Positions 26,549 through 37,445 of a DNA stretch of 64,000 nucleotides are shown one piece after another. Each line of letters begins with the position of its first letter. Position 1 is the stretch's first letter. The notes below the pieces were generated by a model. The model was not told where the DNA came from. It saw only the letters and a program-made list of their open reading frames with translations, and ran no database searches. This DNA is from CAYYYG01 sp964591375 (GTDB taxonomy: Bacteria; Patescibacteriota; Microgenomatia; UBA1406; GWC2-37-13): the NCBI GenBank assembly GCA_964591375.1, contig CAZQAU010000001.1:62001-126000 (forward strand). The letters run 5' to 3'. The translations under genes and the position numbers were made by a program.

Positions 26549-28906
26549 TTATTTTTCTTTATTCTTTGTCAAACTGTCGATTTTGCGTTCTTCGTTCCAG
26601 TACATACATTCTCGAACAATGGCATAGATTATAAATACATTGAGAGTAAGGAGTATCAAAAGAGACATAATTAATATAAAACCACGGATCAGCCATTCTT
26701 CCAGCCCTAAATTATTCCAGCAAGTCAAATCGAACCAACTGCATGGCTGGGGCGGAGGGACATAATTATTTGCAGCGACATTGCTTTGTATATTATCAAT
26801 GAATCGTCCAGGCCCTGCAATTGTGCATTTGACCACTTCTTTTTGCAATAGCACAAAATTGCCAGATCCGGATGGAATATACAATTCCAATTGCATATTC
26901 AATGCAGACCCTGCTTGTCCAGTATAAGTATAGTCGAATATATTGGTGCCTACTTGGCCTGCAGCCACTTCGATGCTTTGAGTGGCACTCAATGTGCCTG
27001 GAACTCCAACAGCAGTAAACGAAAACACTTGTGGAGTATCCCCACTAGGCAATATTGCAGTAGCAACCACTTGATATTGTCCTGCAGTGCTTCCAGTGTT
27101 TTTTACACTGTATGAGAGAGCTCCCTGGTCTTCTTGTGCAGAAGTGCATGCTAGTCCTGCACTGGAAAATACTCCAGGGGATACCAGATTTATTTGCCCC
27201 ACAAACTCTCCTTGAAGATAAATGATAATATCAACTGATACTTCAGAAGAGTCTCCTCCAAGTGCCAACGTGTATAACTGACTATTTTTGATAAAATAAT
27301 TCGGACTGGGTGGATTAAATGCAGGCGGCATATTGAAATAACCAGACGAAAATGAATGGGTACCATCTGTAGTATTAACACCAGTATATTGCCCAAGGAA
27401 TTGTGCCCATATTTGAGATACTTGACAAGGTGTGAATACTACATTATCACCTAATATTAATGCGTTTCCCTGTTGGGGAAAGCCTGGAATACATGCTCCA
27501 GCAAATGCACCTAAACTGCTATCCGAACTAGTAGCTTTTTCCAATGCAATTGGACACACATAATCCCTGACTGTTTGTTGATTGTATATAGTTGGTTTTA
27601 CTCCATTCATATCACAACCAAGCCCGTATTGGTAATTTGTTAAAGATGAGACATAGTACCACCACGCATTTGCAGGAGTACCCCCTACATTCTCTCGGCA
27701 TACTGCAGCAGGCAAATTGCAATCAGTATATCCTTTTTTCCCTGGGATTCCTTGTGTGCCAGCTTGTGAAGTATATGGATTTGTGATTGTGAATGTATCG
27801 CCAGGAACAGTCACTCCAGCAGTATCATCAACTAGTCCCAATTCGCAATTAATATCTCCTGCATTATCGTCATTGCAAGTATTGCAAGTTATGATATATC
27901 CTGAAATTGTTCGTCCAATTAATCCAATTCCGGTATTTATATTTGTAATCTGGGCCGACAAAAGACCTGGGACGGCTTGTAAATCTCCTCCATCAGTGGT
28001 ACTTAGAACTAATATTTGAGTGCCTTGGCTTGTAGTGACATTTAATTTAACATTCATCAATCCTGTAGGCCTTTGCAAAATATCAAATACAGTACATAAT
28101 GGTTCCACTTCTCTTGGTAATACTCCCAAATAATGGGAGTTTTGATCATCGTCCAAATACCTGCATAATAATGCAGTGCATTGAGCGTCAGTTGGAGTAG
28201 CGTTTCCAGTCTGAGGATCAGTGGTTTGGGACACATATGAATTTCCAGGAGGACTATAGAATTGATTCAACTTGCTATATTGACTATTCAAAAACATCTG
28301 AGGACAAACAGATTGGGATTTGCCATTTTGTCCATTGACTTCCAACTGAAACACTCCAGCCGTAGATGCATCGTAATCTAATGCAGAGCAATCAATCGTT
28401 TCTGCAGCAGTATCAAAATCTGTTTGTCCGCCATTTGGCAATTTGACATCCTGGTTTACAAATACATAATATGCATATGGAATCGAATATTTTTTTCTTA
28501 TCAGTTGATACACTGCCCAAAGCTCGGTTGATTCAAACGAAAGAATCAATGGATCTGCTAGAACGAAACAATTGGCTCCATTGTTAGTTCCACTGCAATT
28601 CTGCTTTTGTGAATAAACAGAGGAGCTACTTGCATTTGTACTGTGGTACAAACTGAACACAAGCTTGGTTGCTTGGCTTCTGTTAGGCCGAATATTGACT
28701 CTGATTGCAGTCACATTATTGTCATTGCCATATTGCTCGCAAGGATTGGTGAAATTGTTTGAGGCGCTTCCTTGCGAAAGAGGTAACTGATTGAGAGGTG
28801 ATTCTAAACAGGTAGGATATGTAGTCACGCTTTCCACCACTCCTTCTAAAGACTGTCCATAACATAATGCAATTCCAACCAAGAAAAAAGCCAGTATTTT
28901 TTGCAT
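26549..28906 (-). CDS. HAP2/GCS1-like (fusexin-type) envelope glycoprotein, paralogue 5
   Basis: 785 residues with a signal peptide (MQKILAFFLVGIALCYGQ). The family elements are in order: YPTC...NPC; YQLIRKKYSIPYAYYVF; PLCTVFDI followed by LNVT; and GYIITCNTC near 334. WWYYVSSLTNYQYGLGC..NG follows near 413-433, then CIPG, PCQV and EVSVDIIIYLQGEFVG. The C-terminal beta domain includes ALSYSVKNTGSTAGQYQVV. The last strand-turn-strand is one of the best matches to HAP2 domain III. A membrane segment lies near 737-762 with a tail of about 25 residues. It is separated from the other four by the accessory block. Confidence 0.68.
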   Translation of the reverse strand: MQKILAFFLVGIALCYGQSLEGVVESVTTYPTCLESPLNQLPLSQGSASNNFTNPCEQYGNDNNVTAIRVNIRPNRSQATKLVFSLYHSTNASSSSVYSQKQNCSGTNNGANCFVLADPLILSFESTELWAVYQLIRKKYSIPYAYYVFVNQDVKLPNGGQTDFDTAAETIDCSALDYDASTAGVFQLEVNGQNGKSQSVCPQMFLNSQYSKLNQFYSPPGNSYVSQTTDPQTGNATPTDAQCTALLCRYLDDDQNSHYLGVLPREVEPLCTVFDILQRPTGLMNVKLNVTTSQGTQILVLSTTDGGDLQAVPGLLSAQITNINTGIGLIGRTISGYIITCNTCNDDNAGDINCELGLVDDTAGVTVPGDTFTITNPYTSQAGTQGIPGKKGYTDCNLPAAVCRENVGGTPANAWWYYVSSLTNYQYGLGCDMNGVKPTIYNQQTVRDYVCPIALEKATSSDSSLGAFAGACIPGFPQQGNALILGDNVVFTPCQVSQIWAQFLGQYTGVNTTDGTHSFSSGYFNMPPAFNPPSPNYFIKNSQLYTLALGGDSSEVSVDIIIYLQGEFVGQINLVSPGVFSSAGLACTSAQEDQGALSYSVKNTGSTAGQYQVVATAILPSGDTPQVFSFTAVGVPGTLSATQSIEVAAGQVGTNIFDYTYTGQAGSALNMQLELYIPSGSGNFVLLQKEVVKCTIAGPGRFIDNIQSNVAANNYVPPPQPCSWFDLTCWNNLGLEEWLIRGFILIMSLLILLTLNVFIIYAIVRECMYWNEERKIDSLTKNKEK

Positions 28907-29044
28907 GGCAATAAATCGCTTTTTAATAACTTGGTCAAATAAACAATCTAATCAATATTTTAATCAATAAAAGGAAATATTTTACATTTTTTAAAATATT
29001 GTGTTTTCTTTAATCAGATTATATAAGAAAATTCCAATCTTATA

Positions 29045-29356
29045 ATGTCTGATGTTACTTTTTCTCGATCCCTTTTGGCAGGATTGGGCGTTGGTGCCGG
29101 ATTCGCCATTATGATATCTCTGTTTACCATTTTAATTTTTGTGTACCTCTACATTGAATTCTATCGTCCATACAAACGATTAAACAAAGCTATACGATTC
29201 TACGGACAAACAAAGGGATATGACAAAATTAACGGCATCTTTTTCCTGGAACTGGCCGAAGGAGCATGCAATCATGACATACCAGATACCATTCAATATT
29301 TAGAAAAATATGACCCGCCGTTCAAAATCACTTATGCAAAACACGATGTCGAATGA
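29045..29356 (+). CDS. Small single-TM protein, paralogue of the next gene
   Basis: 103 residues. One long membrane segment (about 10-36) near the N-terminus is followed by a soluble part with FYRPYKRLNKAIRFYG. The next gene has the same layout with FYSEGKKYYRALSFFG, so the two are probably duplicates. No function is recognised; probably a small virion or host-membrane protein. It is divergent from the glycoprotein gene ending at 28906, with a 138-bp shared upstream region. Confidence 0.6.
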   Translation: MSDVTFSRSLLAGLGVGAGFAIMISLFTILIFVYLYIEFYRPYKRLNKAIRFYGQTKGYDKINGIFFLELAEGACNHDIPDTIQYLEKYDPPFKITYAKHDVE

Positions 29357-29464
29357 ACTATCAATAAATCACAAAAAAATTAAAAATTTATATGTGTTAC
29401 TTATTTGTTTGTAAAATAAAAAAAAGATTGTAATTTATTATAGTATAACTTTTTTGCATATATC

Positions 29465-29935
29465 ATGGCTTTTACAGAAGCACAAAGCGTAGGCACTTTT
29501 GTTGGTCTGGTTTCTATCATTGGATTTTGCGTTTTACTAGAATTGATTTTCGTGCCAATTGGGATATGGTTTTACAGCGAAGGAAAGAAATATTACAGAG
29601 CATTGTCCTTTTTTGGAAAGCATCCTGAAGTATCTATTTACCAATTACATCTCAATCCCAGTACCGGAAAACCCGATCATATGATTGATGAAGAACATGC
29701 AGCAAACATAATTCCTGAAAAAACCAAAGCAAATGGAGCATTGAGTGGTGACAATATCATTACCACAGAACAAGCTGCTAGATATTATGATACATCAGTC
29801 GAACCTGAGTTTAAATATGATGAGCTTAGTGAAAGTCAAGGGAAATTACAAATGGCAAATATGACTCAACATAACTCATATAGTAGCAATTTGACTCGAA
29901 GGCCACCGACAACTAATGAATATGTCAATAGCTAA
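29465..29935 (+). CDS. Small single-TM protein, paralogue of the previous gene
   Basis: 156 residues. A membrane segment (about 9-37) is followed by the shared amphipathic part, then a polar extension of about 80 residues absent from its paralogue, rich in Asn, Ser, Glu and Thr. The cytosolic or lumenal tail has no recognisable domain. Function unknown. Confidence 0.6.
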   Translation: MAFTEAQSVGTFVGLVSIIGFCVLLELIFVPIGIWFYSEGKKYYRALSFFGKHPEVSIYQLHLNPSTGKPDHMIDEEHAANIIPEKTKANGALSGDNIITTEQAARYYDTSVEPEFKYDELSESQGKLQMANMTQHNSYSSNLTRRPPTTNEYVNS

Positions 29936-30078
29936 AATATTCTTTTTCGTATACTGTATTTTTTGCTTTATCAATGAAATTAATATATCCCATTAAAAAA
30001 CAAAAATAAACATTGTAAGATTTTCTTTTGTTTCTGTCAAAGAGTGAATTAATAGAACCTAATTTTTTTCTCAAAGTC

Positions 30079-33000
30079 ATGAAACGACGATTTGAAGCCA
30101 TTGTTATTTCAGATGAAGAAAGCAGTGAGGAAATAGAAGTGATTGAGACAAAAAAGGCGGAAATCGCGTTGAATATCAAGGAGCCGTCTACAAAGTTTAT
30201 TGATGAGCCTATAGCCTTTGGAGACTTGATCACTACCAACAATAGAGTGTTTCGAGAGGCGGTTACTCCTGAAAATTCAACGGATATTTTGTATTTTCCT
30301 CCATTGGTACACAAGAACATGCTTGCTTTTTTCCAAAGATACAAATCGGATGACAAACTGCGACGCATCTTCGAAAGCAATGGAACGGACACTACTCCGA
30401 TCATTTCACCCTATGATCATTTGCCTGCAATGTTTATGATGGGAATGCAAAATTCTGTTCGAAATCACACTTATTATGCATTTGGAGACACTTCCAAAGG
30501 GCTGTGGAGCTGGGTATTTGCTTTTTGTTTGGGCATATTTAAAATTGAAGTGATTCACAATGACAAACTTATTACTTCTTCATGGCTCCAGTATTTCACA
30601 GAAATTTTTGTTGGGTATCAGCTTCCTACTTTGACTATTCAATACAAATTTTATTTCCCGTTTCAAATCAACGTGGTGATATTTGACATTCAAGGATTGC
30701 AATCGTTTATTGCTCAGCATAACACTATTCCGGCAGATGAGACAAATAAATGGGGATTTGGAACCATTGTTTTTTCTTCAGAACGGCAACTTATTGACAA
30801 AAATACAAACAAACCCAAAGTGCTTTTTGATTTGGTCAATCCGGAAGCTACTCCAAATGAAATTGCAAAAAAAACATATACCAAAGAAGTTCTTGTATTA
30901 ATGGAAGCTGTTTCGCATGGATTCCCTGCAAGACAAAATGCGCGTCGATGCACAATGTTTAGTCGTATTAAGAAAGAAGATTTTGCATTCAAAGTCAAAG
31001 AAATAGAAAACTATAGAAAATCTCAAACAAACAAAACTTCGAATGTGTTTAAAGCATTGCAACCTAGTTATTCTTTATTGTGGGGATTTGTGAAACAGGT
31101 CGGAACTGGTTCTGATACAGAAATAGAAAAACGAATTGATGATTATGTGAACTGGAACCCGACTTTGGCATACAAAAACTTGTTTGAAATAGTGAATGCA
31201 AAAATGATTGGCAAACGAGCAAGGGACGCATGGGTTGTAGTGACTTCTGGCTATGGCAATGTCGTAACAGGAATTCATATGGCAAGGACCAAAAGCCAAT
31301 ACGATGTGCCTGTTTTTGTTTTGTGTACCAATTATTTTACATATGTGCTGGTCAAAGCCCGTATTCATATATTGGAACATATTTTCCAAGGAGTTGATAC
31401 TAGAATATATGCAATTTTGGCACCGCGAATGTTGTTCCATTTGCAACCGAAACCCATTTATTCATCAAAGGGACATGTGTTCAAAGATGTGATGGCAAGA
31501 ATTGCCAAAAAAGTAGCCAATGCCACTCCTGCAGGACATGAATTTGTAATTCGCAAAGTCATGTTTGACAAAAACACGGTCAAAATGGAGTACATTAAGC
31601 AATTACTCAATGAGAATAGTCCCGTAGACCAGATTGTGATTTTACATGATCCTCGTTATTATGAAATAGCACATGAAGGAGAGGCTGTATCACACAATGC
31701 ATCGTTATTGTCTGCTCCAGAAAATATATATTATGATATAAACGAGGATGTATACACGGAGATTACCACCATAACCGATTTTGTTTACAATCAGACCAAA
31801 AAAGAAGAATCATCTGCAAAGTACATTGTGTATCAAAACAAATCCCTTATGGAAGGCAGACAAGATGAGATTGTGGTCACACAAGATTCCATATTGGATG
31901 CCAGTTCGCAATTGTCGTTGTATTCGTTAGCTGATCCAGTGTCAGATTCTATCGTTCAATCTATCGAAAAAAGTGCTCCAGAAACCGAAATACAGAAAAT
32001 GATTATTCGTTTGTCAGAAAACATAGAGCTAGAAGAAGTCCCTTTTGGGATGATCACGGAAGAAGTAGAAAGCGGAGTCGTATACCCAAGCATCAATGAA
32101 AAACGAAATGTTAATTTGACAGGCAATCAAAAAATATTACCTGAAGAGCCTTTGTCTCCTATGGATGCACTTGACAATATGCAAAATATGGATGAGGAAA
32201 TGGCAGAAAAAGACGATGAGGTGGAAGTTGTTGGAGATCCCATTGAAATAGAAGACAATGATATAAAAGCCATTGATTTGTCTTCTTCTTCTATTGGCAG
32301 TGAAGATACCGTATTGTCAGATTCAAGTGACAATTCTATTACAAGAACAGATGTAGTCAAAAACATTTTAATGCAAACATACGAAAAACGGTCAGGGAAT
32401 GACAATTCTGTGAATGTACTTACTGAATCCGACAATGAATTATTGAAACAAATTGTTTCAAGAGTGTTTGACCGCAATAATCCCAATCACATCAATTCCA
32501 TTCAAATCTTAGAAGACACTCTGATTAATACTTTGTTTGTAAAATCAAACATCAAAGTATCAGTCGATGCATTCAAAAAGCGATTGGTGATGTCGATTAT
32601 GAAATTTAGTGACGATACTCAAACGGCAAATACGTTGATTAATAATTTTGTGTCTCATGTTGTTGGAGTGATCAATGTTTCCAAAAAGACAGTGCTCGAC
32701 ATTGTGAAAATACAAAACGAATCATTGACCAAGTTTTCTTTGTGGCAAATTACTGCACGAATTATATTTGAAACGATGGTTTCTGTATTGCCAGACAATT
32801 GGAAACATCCCAAGATTGCCATTGGTCCCAAAGAAAATGATTTCTACAATGCAACAAACAAATTTGTGAATGATATTAGCAAGACTTTTTCTAATACAGA
32901 AAAATGGGAGCCTCTTCTTTACCGAATATATCGTTCTGGCAAGCCCATTGTATCGGAAAAGAACTGGCAACAAAACAAATCTGTATTCGAAAAGAGATAC

Positions 33001-36000
33001 AAATATATTAACAAAACATTGTTGATGGGAACAGAAGGAAAAACAAAATTATCGGAAATGGCATTGCCTCCTTTTTCCAGAGATATTGTCCAGTTTATTG
33101 AACAATTTTTCCCTCCAAATGTTGCTCGTGTTTTTACTCCCAATTCTACTTACGAAAAGAACGGTCATATTCGTTATATCAAAATGTTTAAAAAGGCACG
33201 TGGTATTGGAGAATACCAATACTTTATGTTTATGAAGTATTTTCTGGTTCGATATGCAACTGTATTCCAAACAGAAAGCACTTTTAAGCAAGAAGTCAAG
33301 TCTTGGTTTAGTGGCAAAAAACGAGCGGTTAAAATAAATGGCAAAAAATTACAAGCAGATTACAATTTGCTGGAACTTGCCAATTATTTTGTCAAGAGTG
33401 GTATTATTCTTGCCTCATTCCCTATACTTGACAGAAACAAAGTGAATGACGCCGAATCAACTAGAGCACAAGGCCTTGTGCAAGTATATGACTGGTACAA
33501 GAAACAACAAAAAGAAAAGAAGGTTTTGAAATCATATGAAAAAGATATTCCCAGAATCAACCCCGTGAAACGAGCCAAAAAGGATATTTTGAAAACAACA
33601 TTTATTGCAAACACCAATAGCTCTTTGGAGTCTGTACTGAATGCATGTGATGATATTTCAAGGATATCGTCCAATGATGTTGTACAGCAATTGAGTAACA
33701 CAAGCAGTGAGCTTGACAATGTTCAAAAATCTATTACATTACTCAATAGTGATATTTCTAGTGGAAAAGAGACTTCAAGTGAAACTATAAACATAGAACC
33801 ATCTTCTTCTTCTAAAGAAGAAATAGTAGTCTCAACCGGAGTGGATTTATCTGCAGTAATTGATGCTGCGTTTACCAAAGCAAGGAAAGAAACAATCGAA
33901 ATACAACAAAAGGCTCTTGAAAAAGAAGCATTGAAAAAACAAGCAATTGCCGAGCAGGCCTTACTGGAAGACAAATTGCAACGAGCACGAATGCTATCTT
34001 TTATTGCAAATGCAAAACCAGAAGCATATCCAGTAGATTTGAATATCAAATATGTCCCTTCGGTTTTGCTTTGTAATGCTTTGAAAAATTATGTAGATTC
34101 TGTTGACAATAATAGAACTGGTCCGTCATCACAATTATCTTCTATAATATTTAGTGATGAGTGGAAAGAAACATATTTAAAGGCCAGATATGGCGTAATT
34201 GATAGTTATTTTAATACATTGGTTACTTATGAAATACGCCAAGAAGCTGGTGGCCGTGTATTATATTCTAGACATATCAAAGAAGCATTTGCGCCTTATC
34301 CAAATGAAGGAGATATTGACGAGTTTACTGGAGAAATTGATGCCGAGGAAGAAAAGAAACTGAGAGAGGAAATTGACAAAGATGAAATGATGCAAAATCT
34401 GGCTTTGCAGTTGGAAGCAACTTTAGAAGAGGACATTGACCTAGAAGGAGAAGAAGGAGAAGAAGGATCACAACAAGAAGAAGAATCAGAAGAACTTACC
34501 AATGAAGATTTGGAATTTTTGGATGAGCATGAATATGTGACTGATGAAGAATCAGAACTTATTTCCACCTTGACAAAGACGATATTGACTATTTTTGTTG
34601 AAAAACTCAATAATCACCCTGAAGCGGTTCGTGTCAAAGAAATGCTTGAAGAACTGGAAACCCGTCGTATGGCGTTACAAGCCGCAGAATCACATGATAC
34701 TATTTTGAATCACAAAGATCTAAACGGATTGTTTATGCAAGAGTATCAAGAAAACGTGCCTACGTTTAGAATTAATGCTGTTACTAAAAAAGAAAGTCAA
34801 GATGTTTTGGAAGATATGCTGAAAAAGTATAACGATTACGGTTCCAGCTTGGAGGTTCATATAGCAAATATTTATGCTCATAGAAAAGAAGAGATGAACA
34901 AACAATATTTCCCTTTCTTTAGCTTTTTTGGCACTTATCAAGACACGGCAGAAAATACTCCTTTTATTTTTGATGCTGTGAACCAGAGTATGACACAGAT
35001 TCTAAAGAATGCGTTGGAGAATGAAATTCTATTGTTTAATATGAATGCTGCGATATTCCATCCTACAAAACCCAAACTATGTAGCAATGCATTTTATACG
35101 ATTGAAAGCGACGAACCTGTGCAGGAAGAGCCTCCAAAGAAAAAAAAGACGAACACAACGAGCAATATCATTTTTGATCCTGATGCAACCCCGATTGAAC
35201 AGTACATTCAAATTATCATGCAAACAAGAAAAGAGCAGAAGATGGAGACGGCCAAAACTATGCTTACCAGTGATTCTGGGGCTGCAACTCCGATTGTACC
35301 TTATATTTCTAATACACCAGCAGATTTGCCAGAAAAGAACGATATTTTACAAGGCTATGATTTGATAAGGAAGCCTTTGACCATGGACAATTTTAAATTA
35401 TGGACGGATTTGGGATTGACCTATGATTTAGTAGAAATTCTTAAAAGAATTCGTGATGTTCGCCAATCCTTTGACGTTTCGATGCTTCTTACTTTGGACA
35501 TAAAAGCGTTGAAGCGCAAAGCGAACATAACCTCTATGGATCAAATAAGAAGATATATGCCAAACAAATACGCTCCTTTGATTGCATGGTACAAACAAAT
35601 GCTGGAAAAATATGTTATTTTGCCAGAGGGCATTACCTCAGCAGATATTATCGAAGATAGATTCAATTTGCCTATGAATCGACAGACCGTATGGGAATTT
35701 AATATTGCATATTCCAAAATAGCCAACATTAATCAAGAGGTGATAAACTTTTCGGAAGCAATGAATATGACTTTGGGCAAGATAGTCAAACTGGGTCAGT
35801 ATGGAGGAGATATCTTTTTGCTGGTACTTTACTATTCTAAGAAATCTCCAGAAAAGAGTGTTTTGTACAAAAATGTTTACAATGCTGCAAACATGTTTGC
35901 CCGGTTGCTTGATGCTATTGATTCTGGGTACAAGTTAAATCTGACTCCTACATTGGAAGTTCAAAATCCACAATGGCTAAATATTGTTTCTGGCTCAAAT

Positions 36001-37218
36001 GTTACTATTAAAATGAATTCTGCTGCTTTGATTTTGTTCTATCATCGAGTGATTAGATATGCATATGATACGATTATTAACATTGAGCGACGGGATTTTT
36101 ATGCTGTTTGCGAATTTGTGTGGAATATAGTTGGCAACAATTTTATAGGAGTCTCTGATCGTGAACTACTATCATTTATGAGAAACGTCAATTGCAACGA
36201 TTTTGAGACTCTTATAAATAAGCTGTACGAAATAGACCCAAGTCCTTTTACTATCAAACCAAACAAGACTGTCTCGGTATTTGAAGACAGTACGGCACAT
36301 TTTAAACAAAAATTACGAGATGCATGTGGCTTATTGTCTCCTGATGACAATTTTCCAAATTCGGTTAATATGTTTGACAAGTATAGTTGTTTGATAGAAA
36401 GAGGCTTTCAATATATCAAGTTTAGCTATTTGTTGGTGAAGGCAATGAGACAAATTTTGATTATTTCTGCCATTGGAGGAATGGACCCAGATACCAATAA
36501 ACCATTCAATATTACAAAAGATAATGTGTACAAAGTAGCCGATGTTTTTGTTAAAATGTATGCTACTGTGACGGCTTCAAAGACCTATATGAAAGAAGCA
36601 GAAAACTTTTATCTCAAATCATACGAAAAATACAATCCCAAGTTTGACTTTAGTAATGGCGACAAATTACTAGACTTTAAAAACGCTCTGATTTTGGACA
36701 TAAGTGCATATATTAAATCAATACTGGCCATAACTGAAACAACATTGCCAGATTCGGATGTTGCTCAGCTTGTTTTAAATGCAGAAAAGAAAACAACAAA
36801 TAGCACTTGGCTTTCTGCAAACAAAACGATCATTTTGGATGTTGAAGAAAGTTTTATTGACTACATTCAAAAATCAACACTGACCATATTTAATCCCAAT
36901 CCAAATCCGTTATTACAATCGTCAACTGTAAAACCAAATCCTAAAATGATACTAAGGATTTTGAGTGAGTCCTTAGACAACAACTATTTTGAGCCGTTTA
37001 TTGCAGTTGCAAAGAAATTATACATAGTACAAGTATTTGCCAATTCGTTGGTAATCACCCAGGATATTGTAAACTCAATCGAACAAGCAAACAATGTACT
37101 GCTTGCAAATATTACAAACATGAACATACCTAAAAAAAAGAGTGTATCGAGTCCTATGATCTACCAAAAAACTGGCACTATAAAATATACAAGCAATGCA
37201 AGCCATTATTGGAAATGA
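30079..37218 (+). CDS. Very large protein of unknown function (candidate virion scaffold/tegument-like)
   Basis: 2379 residues from the ATG at 30079; the frame reaches a TTG at 30028. It has no signal peptide or membrane segment. The first about 550 residues look globular alpha/beta, with a Rossmann-like stretch (DAWVVVTSGYGNVVTG, then VPVFVLCTN). Next comes an acidic, Ser-rich linker (about 690-770), followed by a long helical part and a second very acidic stretch (about 1420-1500, runs of Glu). The rest is helical to the end. It lies directly upstream of histone H3 and the putative portal on the same strand. Size and position suggest a large inner virion protein, comparable in role to herpesvirus large tegument proteins, but no homology is claimed. 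Confidence 0.6.
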   Translation: MKRRFEAIVISDEESSEEIEVIETKKAEIALNIKEPSTKFIDEPIAFGDLITTNNRVFREAVTPENSTDILYFPPLVHKNMLAFFQRYKSDDKLRRIFESNGTDTTPIISPYDHLPAMFMMGMQNSVRNHTYYAFGDTSKGLWSWVFAFCLGIFKIEVIHNDKLITSSWLQYFTEIFVGYQLPTLTIQYKFYFPFQINVVIFDIQGLQSFIAQHNTIPADETNKWGFGTIVFSSERQLIDKNTNKPKVLFDLVNPEATPNEIAKKTYTKEVLVLMEAVSHGFPARQNARRCTMFSRIKKEDFAFKVKEIENYRKSQTNKTSNVFKALQPSYSLLWGFVKQVGTGSDTEIEKRIDDYVNWNPTLAYKNLFEIVNAKMIGKRARDAWVVVTSGYGNVVTGIHMARTKSQYDVPVFVLCTNYFTYVLVKARIHILEHIFQGVDTRIYAILAPRMLFHLQPKPIYSSKGHVFKDVMARIAKKVANATPAGHEFVIRKVMFDKNTVKMEYIKQLLNENSPVDQIVILHDPRYYEIAHEGEAVSHNASLLSAPENIYYDINEDVYTEITTITDFVYNQTKKEESSAKYIVYQNKSLMEGRQDEIVVTQDSILDASSQLSLYSLADPVSDSIVQSIEKSAPETEIQKMIIRLSENIELEEVPFGMITEEVESGVVYPSINEKRNVNLTGNQKILPEEPLSPMDALDNMQNMDEEMAEKDDEVEVVGDPIEIEDNDIKAIDLSSSSIGSEDTVLSDSSDNSITRTDVVKNILMQTYEKRSGNDNSVNVLTESDNELLKQIVSRVFDRNNPNHINSIQILEDTLINTLFVKSNIKVSVDAFKKRLVMSIMKFSDDTQTANTLINNFVSHVVGVINVSKKTVLDIVKIQNESLTKFSLWQITARIIFETMVSVLPDNWKHPKIAIGPKENDFYNATNKFVNDISKTFSNTEKWEPLLYRIYRSGKPIVSEKNWQQNKSVFEKRYKYINKTLLMGTEGKTKLSEMALPPFSRDIVQFIEQFFPPNVARVFTPNSTYEKNGHIRYIKMFKKARGIGEYQYFMFMKYFLVRYATVFQTESTFKQEVKSWFSGKKRAVKINGKKLQADYNLLELANYFVKSGIILASFPILDRNKVNDAESTRAQGLVQVYDWYKKQQKEKKVLKSYEKDIPRINPVKRAKKDILKTTFIANTNSSLESVLNACDDISRISSNDVVQQLSNTSSELDNVQKSITLLNSDISSGKETSSETINIEPSSSSKEEIVVSTGVDLSAVIDAAFTKARKETIEIQQKALEKEALKKQAIAEQALLEDKLQRARMLSFIANAKPEAYPVDLNIKYVPSVLLCNALKNYVDSVDNNRTGPSSQLSSIIFSDEWKETYLKARYGVIDSYFNTLVTYEIRQEAGGRVLYSRHIKEAFAPYPNEGDIDEFTGEIDAEEEKKLREEIDKDEMMQNLALQLEATLEEDIDLEGEEGEEGSQQEEESEELTNEDLEFLDEHEYVTDEESELISTLTKTILTIFVEKLNNHPEAVRVKEMLEELETRRMALQAAESHDTILNHKDLNGLFMQEYQENVPTFRINAVTKKESQDVLEDMLKKYNDYGSSLEVHIANIYAHRKEEMNKQYFPFFSFFGTYQDTAENTPFIFDAVNQSMTQILKNALENEILLFNMNAAIFHPTKPKLCSNAFYTIESDEPVQEEPPKKKKTNTTSNIIFDPDATPIEQYIQIIMQTRKEQKMETAKTMLTSDSGAATPIVPYISNTPADLPEKNDILQGYDLIRKPLTMDNFKLWTDLGLTYDLVEILKRIRDVRQSFDVSMLLTLDIKALKRKANITSMDQIRRYMPNKYAPLIAWYKQMLEKYVILPEGITSADIIEDRFNLPMNRQTVWEFNIAYSKIANINQEVINFSEAMNMTLGKIVKLGQYGGDIFLLVLYYSKKSPEKSVLYKNVYNAANMFARLLDAIDSGYKLNLTPTLEVQNPQWLNIVSGSNVTIKMNSAALILFYHRVIRYAYDTIINIERRDFYAVCEFVWNIVGNNFIGVSDRELLSFMRNVNCNDFETLINKLYEIDPSPFTIKPNKTVSVFEDSTAHFKQKLRDACGLLSPDDNFPNSVNMFDKYSCLIERGFQYIKFSYLLVKAMRQILIISAIGGMDPDTNKPFNITKDNVYKVADVFVKMYATVTASKTYMKEAENFYLKSYEKYNPKFDFSNGDKLLDFKNALILDISAYIKSILAITETTLPDSDVAQLVLNAEKKTTNSTWLSANKTIILDVEESFIDYIQKSTLTIFNPNPNPLLQSSTVKPNPKMILRILSESLDNNYFEPFIAVAKKLYIVQVFANSLVITQDIVNSIEQANNVLLANITNMNIPKKKSVSSPMIYQKTGTIKYTSNASHYWK

Positions 37219-37445
37219 TTAATGCATTTCGAAAAAACCATTTTTATTATAATTAGTTTTTATTGTGTTTAAATTTTTTTGGATTGAATTGAAAAAATAA
37301 AAAATTGATTCTAAATTTAAATTATACGGAATCAGATAAAAGAACTTAAAGTCCTATTTTTAAGCAATTTAGAATCAGTTCAGTTCTAAAACAAATACAA
37401 GTCTTCATAAAGGCAACCTAACTTAAAAAAAAACAAAAAAAAAAT

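Noticed and set aside
1284..28906. The five glycoproteins as herpesvirus gB (class III) homologues
   Set aside because: No gB-type cysteine order, furin site or long central helix is visible; the motif order fits HAP2-type class II proteins better.
34296..34610. Ser-rich minus-strand frame
   Set aside because: It is the antisense shadow of the Glu-rich stretch of the 2379-residue protein.
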